A DNA stretch of 64,000 nt. It comes from an uncultured Pseudohongiella sp. (GTDB lineage: Bacteria > Pseudomonadota > Gammaproteobacteria > Pseudomonadales > Pseudohongiellaceae). The stretch lies in assembly GCA_951812715.1 (NCBI GenBank), contig OX638323.1, positions 124,001 through 188,000 of the forward strand, read 5' to 3'. The notes under the pieces are model-generated. The model was not told the origin of the DNA. It made no database searches and saw nothing but the letters and a program-made list of their open reading frames with translations. The translations under genes were made by a program, and so were the position numbers. Of this stretch, positions 53,498 through 63,064 are shown piece by piece (the first letter of the stretch is position 1; the number at the start of each line of letters is the position of its first letter).

Positions 53498-55774
53498 TCA
53501 GAAGTCGCTTACCGCGCTGATTTGGCGTTCACTCAGGCTGATGTAATCGGCTAGTACCCGGGCGCTTTCTTCGAGCAGTGGATCGGCTTCGCCTTCTTCC
53601 TCATCTGCTTCGGCCTCGTCCCCGGCATCGGCGTCCGAATCGGGATTAGCCTCCGAAATCGCATCTGCAGCCGCGAGCGCATTTTCATCTACCGCGTCTT
53701 CGGTTTCGGCCTGGGCGGTTTCCGTTGCATCGCTGTCCTCTTCGTCATCGCCTTCGAGGATGTCCAGCAGGGGTAGGCCCTTGAGGAAGCGGCGCATATT
53801 CTCGGAATCGATGTTGCGGCGTCTTTCGGCTTCCATTTGCGCGTCGAGCGTTTCTTCGTTGAGGGGCCAGGTTTCGCGTTCCTGCTGTTCCCGGGCGATA
53901 GCGATCTGCTCGTTCAGGTAGATGAAGTCGGGAGAATTGGCCGCGCGCTCGAGAAACCGGTCTTCCAGTTCGGGTACGAAATCCCGGATCGGATGATAGG
54001 CGCGGTATTCGACCGGACGCACCGTATCCCAGGGCAGGGCGCCGTCCAGGCTACTTTCACCGACCTGGTCGTAGGCCTGGAACATGTCCGGTAAAGCGAT
54101 GTCGGGCACGACTCCGCGATGCTGGGTGCTGGCGCCGGAAATGCGATAGAACTTGGACCGCGTCAGTTTCGCCTGACCGTATTCCATGGGGATGATTTCC
54201 TGCACGGTGCCCTTGCCGAAAGTCTGACCGCCAAGCACGAGACCGCGCTGGTAGTCCTGGATCGCGCCGGCGAAAATTTCTGAAGCCGAGGCGCTGTTCC
54301 GATTCACGATCACGGCCATGGGGCCGTCCCAGGCGATTTCCGGATCGTTGTCGCCGAAGGAGCGGGTATAGCCGTTGCCGAGGCCGGAATAGCGCACCTG
54401 TACCGTGGCGCCGGTATCGATGAACAGCCCAACGAGTTGATTGGCTTCGCCGAGACTGCCGCCGCCGTTGTTGCGCAGGTCCACGATGACGGCGTCGACG
54501 TTATCCTCCTTCATTTCCTCGATCAGCGCGCGCACATCCCTGGTCGAACTCTTGAAGTCCTGTTCGCCGCGGGACGCGGCTTCGAAATCGAAATAGAAAG
54601 TGGGCAACTGGATGATGCCGACCTTGAAGTCGCGGCCGTCGTGGGGCAATTCGATGATTTCCGATTTCGCCGACTGGTCTTCCAGCCGAACCGTGTCCCG
54701 GGTAATGTTGACGACGGTGGCGGCGGTTTCGTTAACGGCATTGGCCGGAATCACATTGAGGCGGACCACGGTGCCTTTTTCACCGCGAATCTGGGCTACC
54801 ACGTCGTCAATCCGCATGCCCACGATATCCTGAATATCACCTTCCGGCCCCTGACCTATACCGATGATGCGATCGCCAGTCTGAAGCTGATTGCTGCGTT
54901 CGGCCGGGCCGCCCTTGATCAACTCGACGATGATCGTGTACTCGTCCTCGGTGGTCAATTGCGCGCCGATCCCTTGCAGGGAAAGCGACAGTCCCATATT
55001 GAACGTTTCCGAATCCTGCGGCGAAAAATAGGCGGTATGAGGGTCCGACACTCTTGCCACCGTGGACAGGAAGCCCTGGAACGCATCTTTGGAATTGGTT
55101 TGCAGCATGCGATTGAGTCGGCCGCGATAGCGCTGGGACAGTTTTTCGCGAATTTCATCGTTATCATCGCCGGCAAGTTTCAGGCTCAGCACGCTGTTCT
55201 TGGCGCGCAGGCGCCAGATCTCATCGAGTTCTTCCACGCTGGCCGCATAGGGCGCATCCTCGCGATCGATTACGAGATATTCATCCAGTGTGAAATCCAT
55301 CTCGGGAATGTGGTTTTCAACTCGATTGATGGCATAGATCAGGCGTTCCAGCAGGCGTTTGTAATACAAATTGTAAATTTCAAAACCCGGCGTCAAGCTG
55401 CCTTCGCGCAAGCTGTCGTCGATGTTGTAGCGATATCTGCTGAGATAGTCGATATCCTCGCGGAGGAAGTACAGGTGCTCGCCGTCGAGAGCGTCGATAA
55501 AGTTATCGAAAACCATGGACGAGTAATCGTCGTCAATGGTGATGGGCAGATAGTGCTTGGTTTGCAGAACTTCGATCAGTTCCATCGCGGTAGCGCCGAA
55601 AATCGGCTCCGGCGTCAGCGGGACATACAGCTCGTCGATCGCTAGCACCAGCGATTCGGCTTCATCCTGGTCCGCGGCGGCATCCTGATCGGCGGTATTA
55701 TCCTGGCCGAGGCAGAAACCGGCTAACAGGGTGCAAAATACAAACGCTCCGCAGCGAAACTTGTTGAGATTCAT
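53498..55774 (-). CDS. prc: Tail-specific protease Prc
   Basis: A 758-residue S41 periplasmic protease that degrades proteins with apolar C-termini and trims PBP3 and peptidoglycan hydrolases. It has a signal peptide, an N-terminal helical domain, a PDZ domain (residues about 240-330; GLSLSLQGIGAQLT, GGPAERSNQLQTGDRIIGIG), and a catalytic region with VNRNSASASEIFAGAI (Ser) and LGGQTFGKGTVQEIIP (Lys). Its C-terminal domain carries an unusual acidic Asp/Glu/Ala insertion of roughly 60 residues before the conserved ending LLEESARVLADYISLSE. ATG 55774 follows AAGGAA and starts the signal peptide. Confidence 0.94.
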   Translation of the reverse strand: MNLNKFRCGAFVFCTLLAGFCLGQDNTADQDAAADQDEAESLVLAIDELYVPLTPEPIFGATAMELIEVLQTKHYLPITIDDDYSSMVFDNFIDALDGEHLYFLREDIDYLSRYRYNIDDSLREGSLTPGFEIYNLYYKRLLERLIYAINRVENHIPEMDFTLDEYLVIDREDAPYAASVEELDEIWRLRAKNSVLSLKLAGDDNDEIREKLSQRYRGRLNRMLQTNSKDAFQGFLSTVARVSDPHTAYFSPQDSETFNMGLSLSLQGIGAQLTTEDEYTIIVELIKGGPAERSNQLQTGDRIIGIGQGPEGDIQDIVGMRIDDVVAQIRGEKGTVVRLNVIPANAVNETAATVVNITRDTVRLEDQSAKSEIIELPHDGRDFKVGIIQLPTFYFDFEAASRGEQDFKSSTRDVRALIEEMKEDNVDAVIVDLRNNGGGSLGEANQLVGLFIDTGATVQVRYSGLGNGYTRSFGDNDPEIAWDGPMAVIVNRNSASASEIFAGAIQDYQRGLVLGGQTFGKGTVQEIIPMEYGQAKLTRSKFYRISGASTQHRGVVPDIALPDMFQAYDQVGESSLDGALPWDTVRPVEYRAYHPIRDFVPELEDRFLERAANSPDFIYLNEQIAIAREQQERETWPLNEETLDAQMEAERRRNIDSENMRRFLKGLPLLDILEGDDEEDSDATETAQAETEDAVDENALAAADAISEANPDSDADAGDEAEADEEEGEADPLLEESARVLADYISLSERQISAVSDF

Positions 55775-56011
55775 GCGATTGGATTCCTTGTTGAATGTAT
55801 TCAATAGCTATATGCGCAGAATTGGGCAAACCCGTAGCTTAAGCCGGAACCTACAGTTGAATCCACCGCTTATTGCCGCACGCGGCGACAAATATCCAAC
55901 TCAGCGATCGTGACCGAAATCGGCGGTAATGGCCGAATTCCGCCGTTGCGCGCAATCCCAGACGATTCCGCGAGCCGGAGCGGCATCCACGGCGCCGCCC
56001 GCGAGCGGCAT

Positions 56012-57214
56012 TCAGTGAATGCGCTTTTTGCGGGCCGACGCGTGTCTCTCCGTACGTTCGACATCGATATATCGATCGGTAATCGCGCTTGAACCATGTC
56101 CGGCGTCGTCGCGCACATGTTCGCGCGGCCGGTGCTTGACGTCCTCGGAGATTCCCGTGTGCCGCAGCCAGTGTACGGTTGCCTCGGCCAACCGATCCGC
56201 TTCTTCCGCGAAGCCTTCCGAGCGCATCCCGGCAAGCGCGCGGTCGAAACAGTCCTGCACGATGCGGCGAATCTGGCGGGTACTGGTAACGCCGCCGCCG
56301 CCGCGATACTTGTGGATGAGGGCGTTGGCTTCGCCGGGCGCGGGCAGGGGAGACAGACCACGCGAACGGCGATAGCGTTTCAGGGCTTCCAGCATGGCGT
56401 CACTGACGGAAATTTCACGTTCCTTGTTGCCTTTGCCAACAGTGACGAACCACCAATTACCTTCCTGGTCGAGCTGGAAATGGCCCATTTGCGGTTGCCA
56501 GCGGGGCGATTCCACCAATTCCGAGATGCGTAGATACATGGCGAACAGGGCATTCATGACGAACAAGGTGCGTTCATGGACCGCCGGCTTCTCCGTGGCC
56601 ATTTTCTTGGCGGCTTCAATGACGAATTCCCATTGCAAGGGAGAGAGCCGGCGGATTCGCGACTGACCCTGGCGGCCGCGCAGATACTTGCTTTTCTGCC
56701 GCATTCGCGAGATCGGATTGGTCGTGGCATGGTTTTCCTGAATTAGAAAATTGAAAAAACTGCTAAGGACGCTGAACAGCGATTGCAAGCCTGACTGTGA
56801 CAACACATATTCGCTACCGTTACTTACATACGGCCGCCAGTCTGGATTCGGCGCGCGCAGGCCGCCGTTGATTATGTAGCGGGCTACATTACGCCTGCCA
56901 ATCCAGTTAGCGGGCGGATTGCGGGCGAAATCGACATAAGCTTCGAAATCTCGCCGTTGAATCTGCTTGAGCGACTTGTTTCGCACCAGCCAGCACCAAT
57001 GTAGGAAATGTTCTATTTCGCGGCGATAGGTGCTGAAAGTGTCGGCGCTGCCGCGATAGCTGAAAATGAATTCGCTGGCGAATTGATAATCCACGACCGC
57101 GTCCGGCGGCGATTCGCGGAGCAGATGGGAAACGTCGCGCACGGGCGACTTGAAAGGATTCGGCATTTCCTCCAGCGTGTCAAAGAATGGTATCGGGAGT
57201 TTTCTGATAGGCAT
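56012..57214 (-). CDS. Tyrosine recombinase (integrase), island left end
   Basis: A 400-residue XerC/phage-integrase-type recombinase. An N-terminal SAM-like core-binding domain (ADTFSTYRREIEHFLHWCWL) is followed by the catalytic domain with R in MYLRISELVESP, then HWLRHTGISEDVKHR (His-x-x-Arg) and AGHGSSAITDRYIDV (His and nucleophile Tyr), so the catalytic set is complete. It is a close paralogue of the recombinase at 63322. The start is uncertain; ATG 57214 has no clear ribosome site. Prc lies downstream, and island DNA begins upstream. Confidence 0.92.
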   Translation of the reverse strand: MPIRKLPIPFFDTLEEMPNPFKSPVRDVSHLLRESPPDAVVDYQFASEFIFSYRGSADTFSTYRREIEHFLHWCWLVRNKSLKQIQRRDFEAYVDFARNPPANWIGRRNVARYIINGGLRAPNPDWRPYVSNGSEYVLSQSGLQSLFSVLSSFFNFLIQENHATTNPISRMRQKSKYLRGRQGQSRIRRLSPLQWEFVIEAAKKMATEKPAVHERTLFVMNALFAMYLRISELVESPRWQPQMGHFQLDQEGNWWFVTVGKGNKEREISVSDAMLEALKRYRRSRGLSPLPAPGEANALIHKYRGGGGVTSTRQIRRIVQDCFDRALAGMRSEGFAEEADRLAEATVHWLRHTGISEDVKHRPREHVRDDAGHGSSAITDRYIDVERTERHASARKKRIH

Positions 57215-57790
57215 GTGCGGGTCCAGGCCAGGTTGCAAGGCGGATCCTTGTCAGACCATCACCATCCATTTCATCGGGTCGGGCAGGCCGCAACTTTAGC
57301 CAAATCTGCTTTAGGCAACACAATATAATGTCCGGTAATCTTTACTAGCGGAGGGGTATCGAGACTCTGTTTAATTCTTCTATGCCACGATCTTTTTTGC
57401 CAAAAATCTGAACCATCGCGGAATGTATCGGCAACGGCTCGTCAATGATGAGCGAGTGTCCGATGATCAGGGTATTACTAGCTGCGGTTCGAATCAAGTG
57501 GTTAGGTGAGTGAAATCTTGCCGTTTACATTCAAAATCTGAACTTCAGCGTTTGTGTGAGAATCGCGGGTTTCGGATTGTATGGCGCGAAGTTCGAGATC
57601 GGCGGTAGGTGGCGGCGCAAGATTGGGCGTGGGAGGTGTTTTGCGGAGGGGTTTGGCCGGGTATCGGCCGGGCTTTACGTGGGTATGGGTGCGGGTGTCT
57701 GTTCCGAAAAGATCGAGCGCAGGTGCTTTGGGTAGGGAAAGCGGTTGTCTAACAGGAACGGCGTCGAGTACGCGATTGAGAATATCCTTG

Positions 57791-57820
57791 GAAAAAACGA
57801 GGGCGGCCCGAAGGCCGCCC
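57791..57820 (-). terminator. Intrinsic terminator beyond the HNH gene
   Basis: On the minus strand, GGGCGGCC - TTCG - GGCCGCCC is followed by TCGTTTTTT. It is a strong hairpin with a UUCG tetraloop and a T-run, placed about 215 bp after the HNH nuclease stop. The 590 bp from 57239 to 57832 otherwise contain no convincing gene. Confidence 0.75.
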
Positions 57821-57832
57821 CCTGTGCTCCGC

Positions 57833-58012
57833 CACTATGGCTCGGCGCCGCGCGCCTGCAGACTTTATCGCGCCAAAACCAAGGGCAAGGTCGAACGCAC
57901 GTTCTGCTATGTGCGCCAGGACTTCTTCCTCGTTCACCGGTTCTGTAATCTTGACGATCTCAACCGACAGTTCGTGGAGTGGCTCGACAACCTAGCCTGC
58001 CGGAGTGCCAGG
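57833..58012 (+). pseudogene. IS21-type transposase (IstA) fragment
   Basis: The peptide reads HYGSAPRACRLYRAKTKGK, VERTFCYVRQDFFLVHRFCN and LDDLNRQFVEWLDNLA, which is the conserved segment after the last catalytic Glu of IstA-like transposases (normally RAKTKGKVER...YIREDFFLGR). Nothing before or after belongs to IstA, and no istB is seen. It is debris from an IS21-family element. Confidence 0.75.
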
Positions 58013-58035
58013 GTTTCGTATCACTTCCAGGCCGT

Positions 58036-58803
58036 TCATGGCGCCGGCTCCTCAAAAATGGTAGTTGGTTCGCCAGATGGGAAGTATCGTGTATATCCCA
58101 GAGGGGCTTCCACGGTTCGGTTGAAATCCGCAGTCCAACTGGTGGGCACGATGCTGTCATTTGGCCCGACATCGAAGTGCAGAGTGATGTTGATGGTTTC
58201 TCCAGCACGGTTCTGAGTAATCACAATTGCTTGCTGTCCCGGCCCGGTGTATATGCCGGACAGCGGTCCAGCGTTGGCTGGAAAAATGACAAGATCTACA
58301 CTGGGGCAATACGACAGGATGTTGTGTAGCGCGTTTCTTTCATTTTCGTCGACTGTGAGACCGTACTTCTGTTTCACCCGCACCACGCGATTGGCGAACC
58401 AGCAACGGTTGCGGTCTGGAAGCCACTCGGCGGCGTCCTTGGCTCCTTTGGTGTCTCGGTTGGTCGAAGGGTCGGCCAGTGTCAGATTCAGCAAATCCGA
58501 GGCAAATTGTCGCTTTGTCTCTGAATCGGCCGAACATAATCCACTGTCGTGCGCCTCGGAACGAGCGATTATATGCTCAATATCTGTTTTACGATCTGAA
58601 TCGAACCAATCTCCAGTGTAAGGGCTATATACTCCGCCATATGCCTCGACAATCGCGTCTTCCAGAGATTGGGAGTAACTATATTGCGAACTGCTGTAAG
58701 ACGAGCAGCGATATTCTTCCGTAACTAACAATCCTCGCCATGTCTCTTCGCCGAATGCCGGACCAGTAAAAAGGATAAGTGCAAGTAATACGAGTTTATA
58801 CAC
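58036..58803 (-). CDS. Secreted HNH nuclease (DUF1524-like)
   Basis: A 255-residue protein with a signal peptide (MYKLVLLALILFTGPAFG). An HNH core has the DIEHIIARSEAHDSG histidine pair and the downstream LLNLTLADPSTNRDTKGAKD with the expected Asn residues, then RNRCWFANRVVRVKQKYGLT. This is the pattern of DUF1524/GmrSD-type HNH domains. The last 90 residues form a separate beta-rich tail. An exported nuclease may feed on DNA or attack competitors; no immunity gene is obvious next to it. The start is GTG 58803 with GGAG upstream. Confidence 0.8.
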   Translation of the reverse strand: MYKLVLLALILFTGPAFGEETWRGLLVTEEYRCSSYSSSQYSYSQSLEDAIVEAYGGVYSPYTGDWFDSDRKTDIEHIIARSEAHDSGLCSADSETKRQFASDLLNLTLADPSTNRDTKGAKDAAEWLPDRNRCWFANRVVRVKQKYGLTVDENERNALHNILSYCPSVDLVIFPANAGPLSGIYTGPGQQAIVITQNRAGETINITLHFDVGPNDSIVPTSWTADFNRTVEAPLGYTRYFPSGEPTTIFEEPAP

Positions 58804-58902
58804 AAAAATTTCTCCGAGTCGTGTTAGTAAAAAAATGCGAACTAGTTATTGTAGTTTCGGCACGTAAGATATCAGAGTAGTAAGTGTCGTTTAGGCAATT
58901 TG

Positions 58903-60336
58903 TTAGCCTTGAACTTCCGTAATGCCGATGACTGAAGAAACACCAGAGAGGGGCTCGATTACGAAGCCAACTTGGTTACTACCATCCTCTGCAAGTTCGA
59001 TCAGCCATGAGGGAATTGAAACCATATCCCATTTTCCAAGTTGACGCGCCACTCTGGATAGTTTATGAACCTCTTTTGCTACAAGATGATCGATCAATTC
59101 ACTTATAATGTCATCAATCGGCCAACCCACAGCATCAATGTCGATATTCGGATTTAGCTTGGATTCTGTAACCACAAGTCGAGCTTCAAGCGTTGCACCG
59201 TAATCAAAATATCCGAGGTTGCCAGGTGAGCGATAGGCTACTTCAATGTCAGCACCGAATCGTCCGCCACCCTGTACGGACGCGTTTGCCAAACCAACTT
59301 TAACTCCACATGGTCCGTCGACCCATGCACGAGCTACGCCAGACAAATTAATTACAGCTGATGTGGAAAGAGTTCCACTCAAAGTAAGATCATCCGACCA
59401 AGGATCCACATAAGAAATACTTCCGGCCACATTTAAAATTAACTCTTTAAGGCCAAAAGCACCATTAATTCGCCATCTTATGATGCCGCCTCGATTTCCG
59501 GTATCGTACATAATGGCAGGCATTAGATTCTTTGAAACAAACTCTATGAAACGACTTTTTGGCAAATAGACAGCCGCTATAGCTCGACTAACTTTCGTTT
59601 CAACAGGCTCAGGCTTCTGATAGGGGAATTTCGGATCGGGCTCTATAATTACATCCACGGGCGGGCAATTCCCAATAGTCATGCGGCATTTTTTCGAAAA
59701 AATTATCAAATAGCGGTTACCATAATCAAAAGACAATGGGTTGAATAACGTCAGCCATGGAACCATCCCTTTGATATCAATTGGAGGAAGAGCATTTACA
59801 ACAAGAGGAACAAAAGAACTTGAGGTTGTTCGAAGAATGACAGTTTGTACTTCGTGCTGGTAGGTGAGGAGAACGGGCTTAGGAACATTCAATTTATGAA
59901 GAATGGTTTCAGCTTCCGCCGTAATTTTAGGCTGAACAGTGGCGAGCGGACTTGTCCGCGGTGCCCACCGTAGTTTGCCTGTTTTTTCTGAGTATGTAAG
60001 GAAAACATCGATTGGGGCACTATTTGTGACCTTGTAGGTAGCAATAACTTTCGAAGGATTCTTGTAGGGATGAACAGTTACAAGCAAATTTATAGAGAGT
60101 TGTGGATATCCACCGTTGATATTGAGATTCAAATCTTTAACGAAACCTGAGTAAGCTAGGCCATAAATCGGAAGTTTCGCATTGCACATCATGGGGTGTG
60201 GATTGTCGGGGTATTTTCCAGCCAATGTCCTACTAAAGGTCTCAATAATGCGTTTAATGTGCTTGAGAGAAAATGCTAGTGCTGGTTGCCCCCCAGCAAA
60301 TTTGTGACAATGAACTTGGAGGTCTGTCGATGACAT
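58903..60336 (-). CDS. Unknown 477-residue AT-rich protein, possible TULIP-like lipid-binding fold
   Basis: I do not recognise this gene with confidence. It has no signal peptide or membrane helix. The chain looks beta-rich, with two similar phases: an N-terminal part (AKLPIYGLAYSGFVKDLNLN, GGYPQLSINLLVTVHP) and a C-terminal part (GGIIRWRINGAFGLKELILN, GTLSTSAVINLSGVARAWVD) ending in an amphipathic helix (DDIISELIDHLVAKEVHKLS). Alternating long strands plus terminal helices recall TULIP/P47-type lipid-binding proteins, but this is a guess from pattern alone. The gene is much AT-richer than the core genes, which suggests transfer. Start ATG 60336; AGGGAT upstream. Confidence 0.7.
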   Translation of the reverse strand: MSSTDLQVHCHKFAGGQPALAFSLKHIKRIIETFSRTLAGKYPDNPHPMMCNAKLPIYGLAYSGFVKDLNLNINGGYPQLSINLLVTVHPYKNPSKVIATYKVTNSAPIDVFLTYSEKTGKLRWAPRTSPLATVQPKITAEAETILHKLNVPKPVLLTYQHEVQTVILRTTSSSFVPLVVNALPPIDIKGMVPWLTLFNPLSFDYGNRYLIIFSKKCRMTIGNCPPVDVIIEPDPKFPYQKPEPVETKVSRAIAAVYLPKSRFIEFVSKNLMPAIMYDTGNRGGIIRWRINGAFGLKELILNVAGSISYVDPWSDDLTLSGTLSTSAVINLSGVARAWVDGPCGVKVGLANASVQGGGRFGADIEVAYRSPGNLGYFDYGATLEARLVVTESKLNPNIDIDAVGWPIDDIISELIDHLVAKEVHKLSRVARQLGKWDMVSIPSWLIELAEDGSNQVGFVIEPLSGVSSVIGITEVQG

Positions 60337-60517
60337 TTCGAGTAATCCCTCGACCCTTTGGCCTTGATATGATGGGTCGATTGTAGGTTCGTAACAGTAG
60401 CATGGGAAAGTCTATGGGGTCAATTGTGAGCCTTGATCAACGACACATGAGCCTGAAGAGAGAGTGCCATTCTAACGAGACATGGGCCTGTAGCGTGGTG
60501 TCTAGGATCATCGGAGA

Positions 60518-61030
60518 ATGATCGTGACACTACAGAGTGAGAGGGTTCGTATGCTGGAGGATGTGTATACGTTTCTGACGGGCAGCCAGGCGCCGGATTT
60601 AAGTGGTGTTGACCCCGAGGCCGGCTACGATCTAGTGCGCCGCACATTGGTCAGTATCAACTATGATTGGCTGAGTAAACGGGACAAGGGACTGGTCAAG
60701 CACGCTTTAGACCACTGGCTGGACTGTTATAGAGACAAGTATTCGAAGGCCTCTGGCTGCCTGAGCCGGAACCGGGAGGAGTTGCTCGTGTTTTACAACT
60801 TTCCGGCCAAACATTAGACGCACTTGGGCACGACAAATGTGATCGAATCGGCGTTTGCGACGATTCGCCACCGGAGTTGCCGGGCCAAGAACTGCGAGAC
60901 GCGGAAGACGATATTGTCAATGATCTATAAGATGGGGATGAGCGCTGAGAAATCCTGGAAACGGCTAAGCGGCTTCTGGCAACTATGGCGAGTTAGAAAG
61001 GGCGACAATGCGGTTGTGGACAGGCCGTAG
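60518..61030 (+). pseudogene. Chimeric transposase remnant (integrase N-part joined to IS256 C-part)
   Basis: A single frame reads LEDVYTFLTGSQAPDLSGVD, VRRTLVSINYDWLSKRDKGL, like the N-terminus of an IS3/IS481-type integrase. Near 60690 it switches to the C-terminal part of an IS256-family transposase (YRDKYSKASGCLSRNREELL, VFYNFPAKH, LGTTNVIESAFATIRHRSCR). A TAG at 60815-60817 replaces the Trp expected in FPAEHW. The upstream 60337-60517 holds two copies of GASACATGRGCCTG, perhaps element ends. It is not functional. Confidence 0.7.
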
Positions 61031-61204
61031 CCCGTTGAAACCGCTAATAGGCGCCTCAAGATAAAGCAATTTACGTAAAGTGTGCCAATAGGGGATCGGT
61101 AAGCGAACAGTCTCGTTATGGGTCGATGAGTTGGAAAATACGGTATCAAAAGCGGTGTACGGAAACAATGGCGTTTGGCGGTCCCTATAAGTACACTCCG
61201 CGAA

Positions 61205-61786
61205 ATGGAAGGATTGCTGATTGGATATGCGAGGTGTTCCACGGAGCGCCAGGATCTAGAGGTACAGCGTGAGGCTCTGGAGAAGTATGGAGTAGCGCCG
61301 GAAAACATCTACGCGGACCATGGCGTATCTGGCGCTCGCCGAGGCAGACCTGGTCTGGACCAGGCTCTTGCTGCAATACGCGGCGGTGACACACTTGTCG
61401 TAACTGCGCTGGATCGACTTGCGAGATCGGTTGTCGACGCAAGTGCGATTGCTGAGGCGATCGAGGCGAAAGGCGCGAAGTTGCGTGTAGGAAGTTCGGT
61501 GCATGATCCATCGGACCCGATGTCAAGCATGTTTTTTCACTTGGTGTCGGCTTTTGCTGAACTCGAGCGCAGGGTGATTTCGCAGAGAACGAAGGAAGGC
61601 ATGGCTCGCGCTAGAAAGGCAGGGCGGCTTAAAGGACGTGGGCCGGCGTTAAGCGAGCTTCAGCAAGCTGAGGTAATACGCCTGGTGGAAAACGGAGATC
61701 GATCAATTTCCGATATTGCAAAGATTTTTAAGGTGTCGAGAATGACGATTCATCGAGTGATACGGCGAAGGAATGAACGAAAATAG
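61205..61786 (+). CDS. Serine recombinase (resolvase/invertase family)
   Basis: A 193-residue small serine recombinase. The catalytic serine is in LLIGYARCSTERQDLEVQ; DTLVVTALDRLARSVVDA and FHLVSAFAELERRVISQRT complete the domain. A C-terminal helix-turn-helix of the Hin type (DRSISDIAKIFKVSRMTIHR) follows. All catalytic arginines I can check are present. It may resolve or invert DNA of this island. ATG 61205 is preferred to TTG 61175. The 170 bp upstream could hold its res site, but I cannot identify one. Confidence 0.9.
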   Translation: MEGLLIGYARCSTERQDLEVQREALEKYGVAPENIYADHGVSGARRGRPGLDQALAAIRGGDTLVVTALDRLARSVVDASAIAEAIEAKGAKLRVGSSVHDPSDPMSSMFFHLVSAFAELERRVISQRTKEGMARARKAGRLKGRGPALSELQQAEVIRLVENGDRSISDIAKIFKVSRMTIHRVIRRRNERK

Positions 61787-61827
61787 AGGTGAATTATACG
61801 GAAATTGCAATTTCGGAGTTTGTTTGC

Positions 61828-62367
61828 TCATTTCGCTATGCTTTCAGGGACGGTAATGACGAAACGAACGATCGGGAATTTGGATTGGTCTAACCTGGCG
61901 TCGAACGCTGGCCCAGGGAAGTGCTTGAAGAGGTCTGCGGCTTGGAAATAGTCGTCTGTGGTAACGAACATGTAGAGTTCGTTGCCAGATGGTACAAGAG
62001 TTATCACTTGCTCGAGTGGGGTGACAAGATCGCCGGAGTCGTTCAGGCGGAAAAGGTCCAAATCGATGTGGTCAGATAGATCGGCTACGGTGCTCGGCCA
62101 ACAGTTTTCATCTTGGACGACACACTGGTTGCCGGATAGCAGGGATTGTCGATAGTTATTTGATGCGGAAGCGACATGAAGCATGGCCGTTGCCGAATCA
62201 AGTTCTCGCGAAGTGTTCAAGGATTGCGATTCGAGGGTTGAGTTGATATCTGAGAGCGCTTTATTGACGCCAGTTATAAAACCGAAGGAGAGGTATGAAA
62301 TGAGCAGGCCTGCAAGAGCAATCGCTATGAGAAAATATTTATTTTTTAGGAGGGTTAGCGGTGTCAT
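61828..62367 (-). CDS. Membrane-anchored hypothetical protein
   Basis: A 179-residue protein with an N-terminal transmembrane anchor (YFLIAIALAGLLISYLSFGF), then a periplasmic domain with a helical first part (KALSDINSTLESQSLNTSRE) and a beta-rich end. Two cysteines (NQCVVQDENCWPS) could form a disulfide, consistent with export. GGGAGAA upstream of ATG 62367. No family recognised. The following 62368-62772 shows no gene I can support. Confidence 0.6.
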   Translation of the reverse strand: MTPLTLLKNKYFLIAIALAGLLISYLSFGFITGVNKALSDINSTLESQSLNTSRELDSATAMLHVASASNNYRQSLLSGNQCVVQDENCWPSTVADLSDHIDLDLFRLNDSGDLVTPLEQVITLVPSGNELYMFVTTDDYFQAADLFKHFPGPAFDARLDQSKFPIVRFVITVPESIAK

Positions 62368-62772
62368 TTCGGAAAATTCTCCCTAGGCCGTCAAGCTTTA
62401 ACTCGCCTGGAGAGAATAACGAAGTATTTGCCGGCATGTAAATGGCGCTCCCCTCACGACACGACGGCCCGGACCGGCCTCTGTGCCGCAGTACGCGCGC
62501 CGCGCATTTGCGGATAAAGTGATCAAGGCGTGGAACAGGCTGAGACAGTTGTCGATAGACGAAATCTTGCGCACCAGAGTGCCGTGAAATACTAAACGCA
62601 GGGTCGTGCTGAGAGTTAGTGCACAAAACGGCCCTTCCTGGGCGGTGAATATCACTAGATGCCACCGAATCCGGTGGCGATTTTGACTATGGGTGCTTTG
62701 TCGACGTGCGCAGAGCTGGTGACCGTCGCCGCGATATCGACGTCACGGTTGCGGTGGCGGTAGTGAAATTCA

Positions 62773-63039
62773 CTACAAGGTGAGCAGATCCGCTAGTGCA
62801 GCGTCCCTGGCTTCGACCGCGGCCGCGGCGACCTTGCCGGCGGCGACGTATTGATCGATCTTTCGACGAAGGATTTTTATATCTTGGCGGAGCTGATCGA
62901 CCTGGTCGAGTCGGGTGGGGTAGTCAGCCAAGGCCGCGAATATCGCCCGGGAGGCCGTGGTCTCGCCGAGGCGCTCCTGTACCTTGTTGATTATGTCTCG
63001 ATCCTGCTGGGAGCGGATTCTCAGGCTCATGTGCTGCAT
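62773..63039 (-). CDS. Small ribbon-helix-helix-like/coiled-coil protein
   Basis: An 88-residue protein behind a near-ideal AGGAGG ribosome site 8 nt before ATG 63039. It starts MSLRIRSQQDRDIINKVQER, with a strand-helix look that may be a ribbon-helix-helix, followed by a basic-acidic coil (LDQVDQLRQDIKILRRKID) and an alanine-rich helix. It is a candidate DNA-binding or accessory factor of the island, placed directly beside the motif array and recombinase. Confidence 0.6.
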   Translation of the reverse strand: MQHMSLRIRSQQDRDIINKVQERLGETTASRAIFAALADYPTRLDQVDQLRQDIKILRRKIDQYVAAGKVAAAAVEARDAALADLLTL

Positions 63040-63064
63040 GGGAAAGGACCTCCTGGTTTGGTCA

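Noticed and set aside
54437..55645. 402-codon plus-strand frame inside prc
   Set aside because: Antisense of the conserved protease; no motifs or ribosome site.
62339..62665. Minus-strand frames of 85-108 codons in 62339-62665
   Set aside because: Two frames overlap each other and neither has a ribosome site or recognisable sequence; base composition gives no support.
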